Origin: Pseudomonas antarctica
GTDB taxonomy: Bacteria; Pseudomonadota; Gammaproteobacteria; Pseudomonadales; Pseudomonadaceae
Assembly (NCBI RefSeq): GCF_900624995.1
Contig: NZ_UYXQ01000033.1
Coordinates: 1 to 40,460, forward strand
Length of the DNA stretch: 40,460 nt
Direction: 5' to 3'
The notes beneath the pieces are model-generated. The model was given only the letters and a program-made list of their open reading frames with translations, did no database searches and was not told where the DNA came from. Of the stretch, positions 1-7,809 are shown in pieces (positions within the stretch are counted from its first letter, which is position 1; the number at the start of each line of letters is the position of its first letter). The translations under genes and the position numbers were made by a program.

Positions 1-177
1 GTGGTGGCCCAGCTCGGCACCAAGGGCTCGCTCGATCAAGGCCTTTTTGAACGCCATCGACGCATCCTGAATGGCTTCGGCACTCATCGGGCCGCTGACG
101 AACTGGTCGATCAGCTCTTTTGGAATGACTGGAAGGTCACGCTGGGCCCTGCGGGCCGGTTTCTTTGTGGTTGGCAT
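1..177 (-). CDS. IS256-family transposase, N-terminal part (runs off left edge)
   Basis: Reading leftward from an ATG at 177, the frame stays open for 59 codons to the window edge. The translated N-terminus (starts MPTTKKPARRAQRDLPV; later FVSGPMSAEAIQDASMAF and ALGAELGHH) has the layout of IS256/Mutator-type DDE transposases, which cut and paste the element. Only the N-terminal region is visible, so the catalytic DDE residues and completeness cannot be judged. An IS terminus lies just upstream of the start (205-229), so this is the 5' end of the element. Confidence 0.85.
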   Translation of the reverse strand, partial: MPTTKKPARRAQRDLPVIPKELIDQFVSGPMSAEAIQDASMAFKKALIERALGAELGHH

Positions 178-229
178 ACATGCACCTCTTCAACATGTTA
201 TGCCCGAACACAAAATTTATGACAGTCCC
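1..229 (-). mobile_element. IS256-family insertion sequence, one end
   Basis: On the minus strand the element appears to start near 229 with GGGACTGTCATAAATTTTGT, a typical IS256-type terminal repeat, followed by about 50 bases and the transposase start. The other end is outside the window, so the terminal repeat and target duplication cannot be matched. The insertion lies about 115 bases beyond the 3' end of dusA, next to a partial REP sequence. The outer boundary is inferred to within a few bases. Confidence 0.6.
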
Positions 230-280
230 GAGTCAGATGCTGGCTTTTAGTCCCACCACCCCAACAAGTCTAACCATACA

Positions 281-300
281 AGCGGGCTTGCTCGCGAAAG
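281..300 (+). repeat. Partial REP sequence
   Basis: AGCGGGCTTGCTCGCGAAAG matches the core of the REP sequences found intact elsewhere in this window (for example at 20736-20824), but it lacks the usual leading TGTGGG and its inverted partner. It lies between the IS terminus and the end of dusA, so it may have been trimmed by rearrangement. Confidence 0.6.
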
Positions 301-345
301 CGGCCTGTCAGCCCCAAATAACCCCACTGACACCCACCCACTAAA

Positions 346-1341
346 TCACCGCCCCTCCAACAATTCCCCCGCCTGATCCAACAACGCCAACGGATCACTC
401 GCCTTATGAATATCCACCGACAACAACTGCCTGAACCGACGAGCCCCCGGAAACCCGGTCCCCAACCCCAACACATGCCGCGTAATGTGATGCATCGCCC
501 CACCACTGGCCAAATGCTCCGCAATATACGGCCGCAACTGCGCCAACGCCTCAGCCCGACTCACCACCGGCGCCTCACTGCCAAACAACCGCTGATCCAC
601 CTCCGCCAGCACATACGGATTGTGATAAGCCTCGCGCCCCAACATCACCCCATCAAACACCTGCAAATGCGCCTGGCACTGCGCAAGCGTCTTGATCCCA
701 CCGTTCAGCACAATCTCCAGCTCCGGGAAATCCTGCTTCAACTGCGCCGCCACGTCATAGCGCAACGGCGGAATGTCGCGATTCTCCTTCGGCGACAACC
801 CCTCCAGAATCGCAATCCGCGCATGCACCGTAAAACTGGTGCACCCGGCGTCCCTCACCGTCCCGACGAAATCACACAACTGGGCATAACTGTCGCGCCC
901 ATTGATCCCGATACGATGCTTCACCGTCACCGGAATCGACACCGCATCCCGCATCGCCTTCACACAATCCGCCACCAGCGCCGGGTGCGCCATCAGAATC
1001 GCGCCGATCATATTGTTCTGCACCCGATCACTCGGGCAGCCGACGTTCAAGTTCACTTCATCGTAACCGCCAGCCTCAGCCATACGCGCGCAGGCAGCCA
1101 GGTCAGCGGGAACACTGCCGCCCAACTGCAGCGCAAGCGGGTGCTCGGCTTCGTTGTGACGCAGGAAGCGCTCGTGGTCGCCATGCAGGATCGCGCCGGT
1201 GGTGACCATCTCGGTGTAGAGCAGGGCGTGCTTGGAGAGCAGGCGCAGGAAGAACCGGCAGTGGCGGTCGGTCCAATCCATCATCGGTGCGACGGAGAAG
1301 CGGCGGGAGAGGGGAGCGGGTATGGTCGTGTTTGCGGGCAT
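346..1341 (-). CDS. dusA: tRNA-dihydrouridine(20/20a) synthase DusA
   Basis: DusA is an FMN enzyme that reduces uridine 20/20a in the tRNA D-loop using NADPH. The 331-residue length is usual for the family. Visible landmarks are APMMDWTD (residues 19-26, start of the TIM barrel), the active-site cysteine in NVGCPSDRVQNN (C102), NGGI (FMN phosphate binding) and GREAYHNPY. The start at 1341 has only a weak ribosome site. The first 20 codons lie outside the conserved barrel and coincide with the attachment site of the neighbouring island, so the present 5' end was probably supplied by an integrating element. The 5' end of dusA is a known target of a dedicated family of tyrosine integrases. The gene remains intact. 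Confidence 0.95.
   Translation of the reverse strand: MPANTTIPAPLSRRFSVAPMMDWTDRHCRFFLRLLSKHALLYTEMVTTGAILHGDHERFLRHNEAEHPLALQLGGSVPADLAACARMAEAGGYDEVNLNVGCPSDRVQNNMIGAILMAHPALVADCVKAMRDAVSIPVTVKHRIGINGRDSYAQLCDFVGTVRDAGCTSFTVHARIAILEGLSPKENRDIPPLRYDVAAQLKQDFPELEIVLNGGIKTLAQCQAHLQVFDGVMLGREAYHNPYVLAEVDQRLFGSEAPVVSRAEALAQLRPYIAEHLASGGAMHHITRHVLGLGTGFPGARRFRQLLSVDIHKASDPLALLDQAGELLEGR
1270..1319. other. Attachment site within dusA 5' end (island left border)
   Basis: GGTCCAATCCATCATCGG at 1270-1287 encodes, on the minus strand, the PMMDWT segment of DusA. It recurs exactly at 9155-9172. A longer version (1272-1319) recurs imperfectly at 7734-7780, with about 90% identity by eye and one indel. 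Repeats of a dusA 5' end flanking foreign-looking DNA are the signature of dusA-targeted integration. Confidence 0.75.
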
Positions 1342-1530
1342 GGGGGAAATCTAAATAGATGAGGCGGAGGGCTGGAGTTTAACAGGAACGGCGACGGGCT
1401 AGCCTGGCTGGTTTTTCCAACCGGATGGGTAAGGCTTCATGTGGTGTTGTGATTGCATATTGAGATCACTTTGTAAAAAGGGTACGTTCCTCGCTCTGCC
1501 ATCCCAAATTGCAATTTCAAGGATTTTTTT

Positions 1531-2460
1531 GTGAAAGGAATCAAGCCATTCTTGGTGCTGCGGTACATGCTCATCGAAAATAAGCAAGCGGCTCTTGTAT
1601 CTAAGCCTCTTCCAAACCCCAAAGGTGCAGCCGTAGTTTCGGCCCTCCAAGACGACGGTCGTGAGTTTGTTAAAAATAAGGTGCGTTATAGTTTTGTTGG
1701 TTTTTTTTATGTTGACCCAATAAGTACAGAGTTTCCCAAGGGAAGGTTTTTGGTGGGAAAAACTGCTAAACATAAAATAACCAAAGTGGGCGATAAAATT
1801 CCTGGTGACATCGTTCCTCATGATGCCGATGATTGGGTTCCTGTCATAACAATTGTTGATACTGTTGATCAGTACGTTTTTGTACAACATGATTGGCGGT
1901 TTGGCACTGAGGAGCAGATAGCTAATGCCATTCATGCTGGTTTAAAAAATGCTATTTTGGATGAGTATAACTATTCGATATTTATAGAGCCTAAAACAGT
2001 GAGGGGGGAGTTTTGGAGTGTTGTTAATTCTCATGATAAGGTTTTTGAGATTGAGTTAGAGCTTATTTCTCCTAATATTCTTGAGACTAATGTTAAGGCC
2101 CGTGATGCGCTGGCAGCGATGAAAAAACTATTCGGTCAGGAAGAGGTTAAGATTACCCTGAGTAATGAATATGGAGATCTGAAAGCTCCAAAAGCTCCGC
2201 TAGATGACTATTTGGACTATATTGAGGAAGGTGAAGGGAAGTGGAGTGTTACAACTGAAGGCGAGAATGGCGGTAAAAAAATTCATAAAAGCATATCTGC
2301 TATAGTAAAAATTGATCTGGACGTTCCTTCGGATGAAGTAGTGATGCATGAGGGGCAGTTGGAGCTTGAGACTGGTCTTCCTGCTCCGGGGCGTACAGGA
2401 AATGATGCTCGGATGGTATCTGAAGTCTATTCAGCTATAGGCAGCTTGTTGAGGCGTTAA
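1531..2460 (+). CDS. Island protein of unknown function (cassette gene 1)
   Basis: I do not recognise this 309-residue protein with confidence. It is soluble by appearance, with no signal peptide or membrane helix. The GTG start is supported by CAAGGA at 1518-1523, seven bases upstream; no in-frame ATG lies nearby with a better site. The N-terminal two thirds alternate predicted strands and helices, and the C-terminal third is acidic and charged. Its general layout recalls DUF4747-like proteins, but I could not confirm this. The stop is one base from the start of the membrane-protein gene at 2462, so the two are almost certainly co-transcribed. AT-rich codon use marks it as acquired. Confidence 0.8.
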   Translation: MKGIKPFLVLRYMLIENKQAALVSKPLPNPKGAAVVSALQDDGREFVKNKVRYSFVGFFYVDPISTEFPKGRFLVGKTAKHKITKVGDKIPGDIVPHDADDWVPVITIVDTVDQYVFVQHDWRFGTEEQIANAIHAGLKNAILDEYNYSIFIEPKTVRGEFWSVVNSHDKVFEIELELISPNILETNVKARDALAAMKKLFGQEEVKITLSNEYGDLKAPKAPLDDYLDYIEEGEGKWSVTTEGENGGKKIHKSISAIVKIDLDVPSDEVVMHEGQLELETGLPAPGRTGNDARMVSEVYSAIGSLLRR

Positions 2461-2461
2461 T

Positions 2462-2956
2462 ATGCTTCGTTTGTTATTCGTGTTTTCAGCGTCGTTTAGC
2501 CTTTCTTATCTGCTGTTGTGGGGTACTGATGGAGAGGCTAGCCCTGCTTTTGGCAATATCAATGCGGTTCTGTTTGTTTTAGGGGCAATGTTTGGGGCTT
2601 TGTCTTTGGCGTTTTTTAGTTATGTTGAAGGCGTTATGAAGGATGTTCCTAAGAAATTAAAAGTTCAGAATTTCGAGCTGTACTCTCTGGTTATTAGTTC
2701 GTTGACTGATCTAAAAAGAGAGGTTATTAGTAATGTGCTTTTGGTTGTTGTTTTGTTATTGGTAGCATTTTTTGCTGGTGCAGTTGGGGAGATGGATTTT
2801 TCACATAGGTTGAGTTATTTATCATATTTGGCATGGGTGATTCAGTCTGTTCGTGGTGCTTGTTTTTTGAGTGTTATTGTTGTGGTGTGTGTTCAATTAG
2901 CTGGGTTCGTAACGGCAAATAGTTTGCGCGCAGAAGTTTCCATGTATGGTGAATAG
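2462..2956 (+). CDS. Small membrane protein, about four helices (cassette gene 2)
   Basis: This 164-residue protein is dominated by hydrophobic stretches at about residues 2-20, 33-55, 90-110 and 130-155. A charged segment (KDVPKKLKVQNFEL) lies between helices 2 and 3, and no signal peptidase site is obvious. The ATG follows GAGG, and the gene begins one base after the upstream stop, which indicates tight translational coupling. I know no family for it. A small multi-helix membrane protein beside a soluble unknown protein is a common layout in anti-phage modules (membrane effector plus sensor), but that role is inference only. Confidence 0.8.
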   Translation: MLRLLFVFSASFSLSYLLLWGTDGEASPAFGNINAVLFVLGAMFGALSLAFFSYVEGVMKDVPKKLKVQNFELYSLVISSLTDLKREVISNVLLVVVLLLVAFFAGAVGEMDFSHRLSYLSYLAWVIQSVRGACFLSVIVVVCVQLAGFVTANSLRAEVSMYGE

Positions 2957-2986
2957 AGTTGTGGGGCGCGCTTCGGAGAGTCTAAC

Positions 2987-3055
2987 GTAAACGGGATAGA
3001 TTTATTTTACGCCTAGCGCTCTAGCTTCCACCTTAAATAAATCCGTCCCGTTTAC
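2987..3055. repeat. Long inverted repeat, RAYT/MITE-like
   Basis: Arms at 2987-3007 and 3035-3055 match at 19 of 21 positions (GTAAACGGGA...GATTTATTT against its complement), separated by 27 bases. The motif family GGGACnGATTTATTT is, from memory, frequent near REP-associated tyrosine transposases in gammaproteobacteria. It separates cassette gene 2 from gene 3. It may be a small non-autonomous element or act as an attenuating hairpin; there is no T-tract directly after it. Confidence 0.7.
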
Positions 3056-3120
3056 TGAATGTCCCTATGTCTAGAGTTTGAAGTAGGGTTTGAGAATATT
3101 GAATTCCCCAGTAGTTTTTT

Positions 3121-4524
3121 GTGGGTGGCTTGTTGGGAGGTTTAGTGCGTCGTATTAAAAAGCTTGTGATGTGTTCGCCAGGAGATGATGGATATATTGA
3201 TTATGGTTCCTCAATTGTCAATATTGTCAAGTATACTAGCCGCGATAAGAAAGTATTGCGGAGGGCTATAAAACCTAAAATTGGCAGTGGTCGTTTCGAC
3301 GTTGCCGCTGTCCAGGCAGCTAGATTGATAACTCATGAGTACACGCATTATTTAGATTTGACAACGACAGTTTGGGGGTTGGAGTTTATAGTGCGGAGGA
3401 ACTTGGCATATCAAGCTATCGATGCCGGTGCTGACATAGAGAGCAAAGCCGTTGAAGTCGCTATGCTCAATTATGCTGAGATTCTAATGCATAAGGGGTT
3501 AGTGAAAGTTTACGGTCATGTTCCGATTGAGGATGTAGTTACAAAGCATAGTCTCTCTCGAAATGAAAAGTATGGAACTATTATAATGATTCACCTAATG
3601 AAAGGTGAGGGGAGGATAGCCGATGTTCCAGTTAGTATGTTGTCTTTGCTCGAGGCTAATGCGGTCGCCAATGAATTGATGGGTGAGGCTTTATGGATTG
3701 AAAGAGTTTTTGGAGAAGTAAGCTCATTTCATAAAAATCGTATCTCGTCAAATTTAGATTCGATTATGAAAAATGTGAATGCTTTGGAATATAACGCATT
3801 TCACTTGCTGGTAGTAATCCATTTTCCACGGTTGACGATATTTGATCGCCTCCGACTTGTTGGGGCTGTGGCAGACTTTGCTCTGAACATTAGTGGGATG
3901 CATCTTTCTCATGTGGCTAATACTATATTTCGATCCATTCTCAATTCTACACTAAGAAATGCTTTGTGTAATGAGTTGTGCAGAGGCATGTCTAGGCAGG
4001 TTGTGGCCTTTAAGGTTTTGTTGTTTATTTATCAATATACTCAAGAAAATGAATTAAGTGATGAAGGTGTGTCGGAAAAGCTTAAGTCTCCTTTGGAGTT
4101 AATTTGTTCGGCGCTCCAATACTTCGGATGCGATTTGCAAGCAGTGAATGTAAGGTCTATGTCTGACTTTGAGTATTGTTTCTCGGTTAGTATGTTAAGG
4201 GGGCTGAGAAGAAAATTTGAGCCCGCTGGTCACGTGGAGGCAATGCTGAGGAACAGGAGAGCGAGAAAAAATACTGTATTTATTTCTGAGAAGTTTGGTT
4301 TTTTTAAGTTGCCTGATCTTTATTTGTTCGACGATAAGTACTTCAAGATGCCTAATAGACAAAGATTCAATCTTTGGTCGTATTATGAGTCCATTTATGA
4401 TGTTTATCGCCAGCTAAATAAATTTATGAATGATCCTGATCGCTTTAGAAAGCAGCAGCTTCCCCTCGGCTTCGGACCAATGGATTACTTGCAGAATTCG
4501 AGAGGCGAGGATCAAGTAGATTAG
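3121..4524 (+). CDS. HExxH-motif protein of unknown family (cassette gene 3)
   Basis: Counting from the GTG at 3121 the protein has 467 residues. HEYTH at residues 72-76, inside the helix-like LITHEYTHYLDL, is a zinc-metallopeptidase (zincin) motif with the expected hydrophobic context. A third ligand cannot be fixed; E107 in the following helical segment is a candidate. The rest looks largely helical, with no signal peptide, so it should act in the cytoplasm. The start is uncertain: GGGAGG at 3135-3140 would suit the in-frame GTG at 3145, and an ATG follows at 3169. The gene is AT-rich, has the same orientation as the two genes before it, and is 164 bases downstream of them across an inverted repeat. 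I know no family; a protease-type effector is one possible role. Confidence 0.8.
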   Translation: MGGLLGGLVRRIKKLVMCSPGDDGYIDYGSSIVNIVKYTSRDKKVLRRAIKPKIGSGRFDVAAVQAARLITHEYTHYLDLTTTVWGLEFIVRRNLAYQAIDAGADIESKAVEVAMLNYAEILMHKGLVKVYGHVPIEDVVTKHSLSRNEKYGTIIMIHLMKGEGRIADVPVSMLSLLEANAVANELMGEALWIERVFGEVSSFHKNRISSNLDSIMKNVNALEYNAFHLLVVIHFPRLTIFDRLRLVGAVADFALNISGMHLSHVANTIFRSILNSTLRNALCNELCRGMSRQVVAFKVLLFIYQYTQENELSDEGVSEKLKSPLELICSALQYFGCDLQAVNVRSMSDFEYCFSVSMLRGLRRKFEPAGHVEAMLRNRRARKNTVFISEKFGFFKLPDLYLFDDKYFKMPNRQRFNLWSYYESIYDVYRQLNKFMNDPDRFRKQQLPLGFGPMDYLQNSRGEDQVD

Positions 4525-4660
4525 ATATTGATCAACTTTTATTGTGTTTGCTCGTGCTTCAATGGTTGCGTCAGACCTAGTGTCATGGATCCTTCACCAC
4601 TCTGCTGTTCGTAATATGCAGCGGGTTTCCAAGATTGACATTGTCTGGGATATCGTGATC

Positions 4661-4689
4661 TGACCCCGATATTCCATTTCATGACCCCG
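4661..4689. repeat. Spaced TGACCCCG direct repeat, possible IS end remnant
   Basis: TGACCCCG occurs at 4661-4668 and again at 4682-4689, a 21-base period. Repeated short motifs of this kind are seen at the ends of IS21-type elements. No transposase sequence is nearby, so this is at most a scar. The stretch 4525-4798 holds no convincing gene. Confidence 0.25.
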
Positions 4690-4798
4690 CTACATCTTTT
4701 AATGAGGAAACGCTCCGTTCATAGATGTGGTTCGCCGAACGAATACAATTATCGGCGTATTGTGGACGGTCAGTTTGTAGGGCGTGCTTAACCAGCCA

Positions 4799-5509
4799 TT
4801 ACAACCTTAAGCCTAAATCCCATGGGAAGGTGACAATTTCTGAAGTTGCTGACACCGCAGCCCAGTTGATCTTCAATTTATCCGCAGGAGTTATAAGCAC
4901 GGCTTCGTTCCTGTCCCACTGGAAATCGTCATCTATTAACAGGGGGCCCGGAATGTGCGGGTTTAACACCCCGAAAGCGATGTGGTGAAAAGCTCCTCGT
5001 GGCCCTTCACTGCCTGTGATCACTAGCTCACTATGCCGAGTGGAATCATTGAATGTTAATGAAAGATGATCCACCTGGAGATCAGCCACGACCATTTTCC
5101 CTAGCGGGGGGCAGTCAAAATGTAATGCAGGGAACTCAAACGTCGTTTTTTCATCTGTGAGCGCTACGGCGAGCGTTAATAGAGAATGGTTAGCGTCGAA
5201 TGTCAGAGAAACTAGGGAGTCGGAAAATCGGTATCCCCACCAATTTTCAGCAATCTTATTTGGTTGTCCAAGTTGCTCTTTAATCCATTCTGCAGGGGCC
5301 CCCAATTCAATGCCTGTAAAGATATTTTTAGGCGTTTTTCTTGCTTGTAGCATTACAGACGGTCGTCGAAATCTGGATCTCAACGTCCTGATGCCTTGCG
5401 TACCCATCGCTAGCCACAGAAGTGTAGCGCTGCCGAGAAACCCACCGATGGCGTTTATAGCTATGTCAGCAAGGTGTAGAGAATTAGCTAAATCAATGAA
5501 TGTGCTCAT
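4799..5509 (-). CDS. Membrane-anchored protein with beta-rich domain, function unknown
   Basis: This protein has 236 residues. A single hydrophobic segment lies at about residues 17-36, followed by an arginine-rich stretch (RSRFRR), then a soluble domain with many short strands. The positive residues after the helix suggest an N-out, C-in anchor with the large domain in the cytoplasm. From memory it resembles proteins labelled ETEC_3214 domain; I cannot confirm this. The gene is transcribed opposite to the cassette at 1531-4524 and has intermediate base composition, so it may have arrived separately. No operon partner is evident. Confidence 0.7.
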   Translation of the reverse strand: MSTFIDLANSLHLADIAINAIGGFLGSATLLWLAMGTQGIRTLRSRFRRPSVMLQARKTPKNIFTGIELGAPAEWIKEQLGQPNKIAENWWGYRFSDSLVSLTFDANHSLLTLAVALTDEKTTFEFPALHFDCPPLGKMVVADLQVDHLSLTFNDSTRHSELVITGSEGPRGAFHHIAFGVLNPHIPGPLLIDDDFQWDRNEAVLITPADKLKINWAAVSATSEIVTFPWDLGLRL

Positions 5510-5777
5510 GGCTCCACTCTAAATTATCTGAAGTTTTTAATGGTAGTCGTCATCGCCGCTCCCGTGGATAGGCACATGGCAGCTTTGGGCCCAATGTTGC
5601 CGTGAGCGAACGACAGCGCTCGATTTAGATACGCTCGTCGGGGGGGGTGAAGGGTTAAAGGGTGATGCGAGGTTCTTGTTACGGCTCAACTCGGAACTCG
5701 ACGGGGCCAAAATGCCCTTTATACCCGATTTGGGTGAGGGCTAAGCGATTGATTCACTACTTAAGGCCGCTCTGTTC

Positions 5778-7399
5778 TCAGAGTGCAGCCTCTAGGGCAG
5801 AGTTGAGCTCCTTACTCAGGTTCCCCAGGTGAGCCCGAAGCACATGGTCCTGTTCATCGAAAAATTGCTTGAGGGTATACAGGTAGTCTTTTTTTTCTCT
5901 GTAGCCATAGGGGCTGATGAGGTGTGTACGCATCACACTAGCTAACGGTGCAAAGTGCGCATGCGGCTCTAAGTCACGCAGGGTTGTGAGCGCCACACCA
6001 AGCAATTCACCCTTGAGTCGGCGGGGCAAGCGCGGGGATGTCAAGATAGCGTGCATAACTCGGCCGATGGCGTCCGCGGCTTCGAAGGAGATGTAAACGT
6101 GATTGCCTTCGATTTGGTTGGGTCTTAGCACGTCGACAGGTTTTGTTAGATATTCGGCATCCCTAACCCACACCGCGGTAGCGTCAACGATTTCGTACAA
6201 CAGGTAGCCCAGCGGTGTTGGGAACTCATAGTTCTCGTCTTCGGGGCGGACTTCGCGAGCGCGATCGACTAAACGCCCAGCGAAATGAGGCATGTAGTGG
6301 AGCCACAAGTGATCAGCGGTACGCTGATGCAGGCCTTCCAGGACCATTATCCTGAAGAACCAGATGCCTGCATAAATCGGGTCGTGGTGCTTTCCAACAT
6401 CTTTAAAGGTAAGCAGCCGCCCGTTGAATTTCTTTTCTAGGGTTTCATCTGCATCAATCCGCGCGAGTACGGCCTCGCCAATAGATCGGTAGACCCCGAG
6501 CCGGGCTGCTACGCCAACATCGGCAAAGTAGAATCGCAAGATGCGGTTCTCATCTGGCAGCCTCAAGCGGCGTCCGCCCTCGCCGAAGTTTTTGTTGTTC
6601 TTGAGCTCGCTGTACAAGACGCTAGCTTCATTTGCCAACAGTGCGTTGAAGAACTCGTCTTGGAAGTCCTCTTCAAAGCGCGTTGCGCGCTCCATGACCT
6701 CCATGCAGAGATATGGTCGAACGATCGCGAGGTGTCCGGCAAGTCGCCGGGATGACAATAATCGTTTTACGACGATGGCGGCACGACGCTGCAGCCGCTG
6801 CGAGGGGCCGATCAGGTCGGCAAGCCACTCGCGAAAACTGAACCATTTGCGGAATAACCAGTTTGCCGGAGCACCTTCTCCTAACGAGAAGGACCCGTCG
6901 TCTCGGAAAATTAGTTGGAAGTCGGGTCGTGGTGGGCGAATAGCGCTGGCCAAATGGTTTCGCACGCTCTCGGACGCAGCCAGATCAATAGCAGATGCGA
7001 GATGACGATGTAGCAAGTCAGCAAGCTCATCTAGCTTACCTGCATGTAATAGCGACGTGCTCAAGTCATCGAATAGGTCTAGGTTCCACCGTGTAAGCTT
7101 CGTCCTGCGCGACCGCCAGTAGACAAATCCAGCGAGGAGTAGAAACAGCAGGTACTGGGTGGCGCTTTTGTCGAATCCCCATAGCCAGGGGCCAAAGCTA
7201 GGAACTCCTAGTGTGGAGAGTACGGGCTGGAAAAAAAACCATGGATGACTAGCAGGGTCGACCAGATAACCAGCCAGTCGAACCAATTCAAACTTAACCG
7301 GAAGCTGAGTCTGGCAGTGCTGGGCACGATCGCCCACACCGCAGCAATTAAGCCTAGCATGGTGAGTAATGCGCTAGTGTCAATGCCTGCAGGGTTCAT
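5778..7399 (-). CDS. Helical membrane protein, unknown function, frameshifted at an A8 tract
   Basis: Two overlapping minus-strand frames join into one plausible protein of about 540 residues. The first begins at ATG 7399 (MNPAGIDTSALL), carries two hydrophobic segments and reads into LVIHGFF. The second resumes with FQPVLSTLG, has a further helix (QYLLFLLLAGFVYW) and continues as a long, charged, helix-rich cytoplasmic region to the stop at 5778. The join lies at 7231-7238, a run of eight A (T8 on the coding strand); nine would restore the frame. An open frame in the second part extends to 7337, but its first 30 or so residues look like out-of-frame noise. Transcriptional slippage, phase variation, real inactivation and a sequencing error all remain possible. 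I do not recognise the family. Confidence 0.65.
7231..7238. repeat. A8 homopolymer at the reading-frame break
   Basis: Eight consecutive A (T8 in the mRNA sense of the minus-strand gene) lie exactly where the frame of the upstream membrane segment switches to the frame of the long downstream part. Tracts of eight or nine A/T are prone to polymerase slippage, so expression could be switched or low-level. Confidence 0.8.
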
Positions 7400-7660
7400 A
7401 GAGTGATTCAACCGTAGAATAACTGTGGGGCCAAGGGTTTTACTGAAGCAGTTGTGGTTGTTACGGAGCAGCACCGTCTTCACTGCTACATTGATGACCT
7501 GCCCGGCACTCCGTCTTCACATAGCTCATATTGCAGTCAGTGAGTCCTAACTGCCATTGCTGGCGATTTGCTTCGAAAAGAACCAATCATAGCACTGACA
7601 ATGCTTGGGATTACTGCATCCAGCGAGAAGGGACGGATTTTCAGCGCATAAAAACGTTTT

Positions 7661-7677
7661 TGGTGCGAAATTGGTGC
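7661..7677. repeat. Possible integrase arm site (left copy)
   Basis: TGGTGCGAAATTGGTGC contains the direct repeat TGGTGC with 11-base periodicity. It ends 57 bases before the dusA-like repeat at 7734. A near-identical sequence ends 58 bases before the repeat core at 9155-9172. Equal spacing to two attachment-site copies suggests arm-type binding sites retained from the attP of each element. The surrounding 7400-7809 holds no gene I can support. Confidence 0.55.
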
Positions 7678-7733
7678 TTATGGTCGGCGGTAGCGCTGTA
7701 GTCCAATATTGTGAGTGCTTTAGGTTTAGGCAT

Positions 7734-7780
7734 TCCAATCCATCAAGGGGCGACGGAGAAGCGACGGAAGAGAGGAGCGG
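7734..7780. other. Displaced dusA 5'-end fragment (internal attachment site)
   Basis: The minus strand reads codons for APLFRRFSVAP, then frameshifts before the MDW segment, matching DusA residues 8-23 with a one-base deletion. It aligns with 1272-1319 at about 90% identity by eye. It is a relic of an earlier dusA 5' end, pushed aside when a later element integrated, and marks the junction between two tandem elements. Confidence 0.75.
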
Positions 7781-7809
7781 TTTGAGTCGCCGGAAAAACT
7801 GCGTGTGCA

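Noticed and set aside
1399..1935. Minus-strand open frame of 178 codons opposite cassette gene 1
   Set aside because: It lacks a ribosome site and family resemblance and overlaps the plus-strand gene with a good GTG start and tight coupling to the next gene.
1531..2956. Kiwa-like pair (four-helix membrane protein plus partner of about 310 residues)
   Set aside because: Sizes are similar, but the gene order is reversed and I see no resemblance to the KwaB domain, so I did not assign it.
4661..4689. IS21-type insertion sequence end
   Set aside because: Only two copies of an 8-base motif, with no transposase or matching second end, so it is listed only as a weak repeat.
7208..7483. Separate 91-codon minus-strand gene upstream of the long membrane protein
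   Set aside because: Its membrane segments lead directly into the long frame at the A8 tract; it is better read as the N-terminus of that protein.
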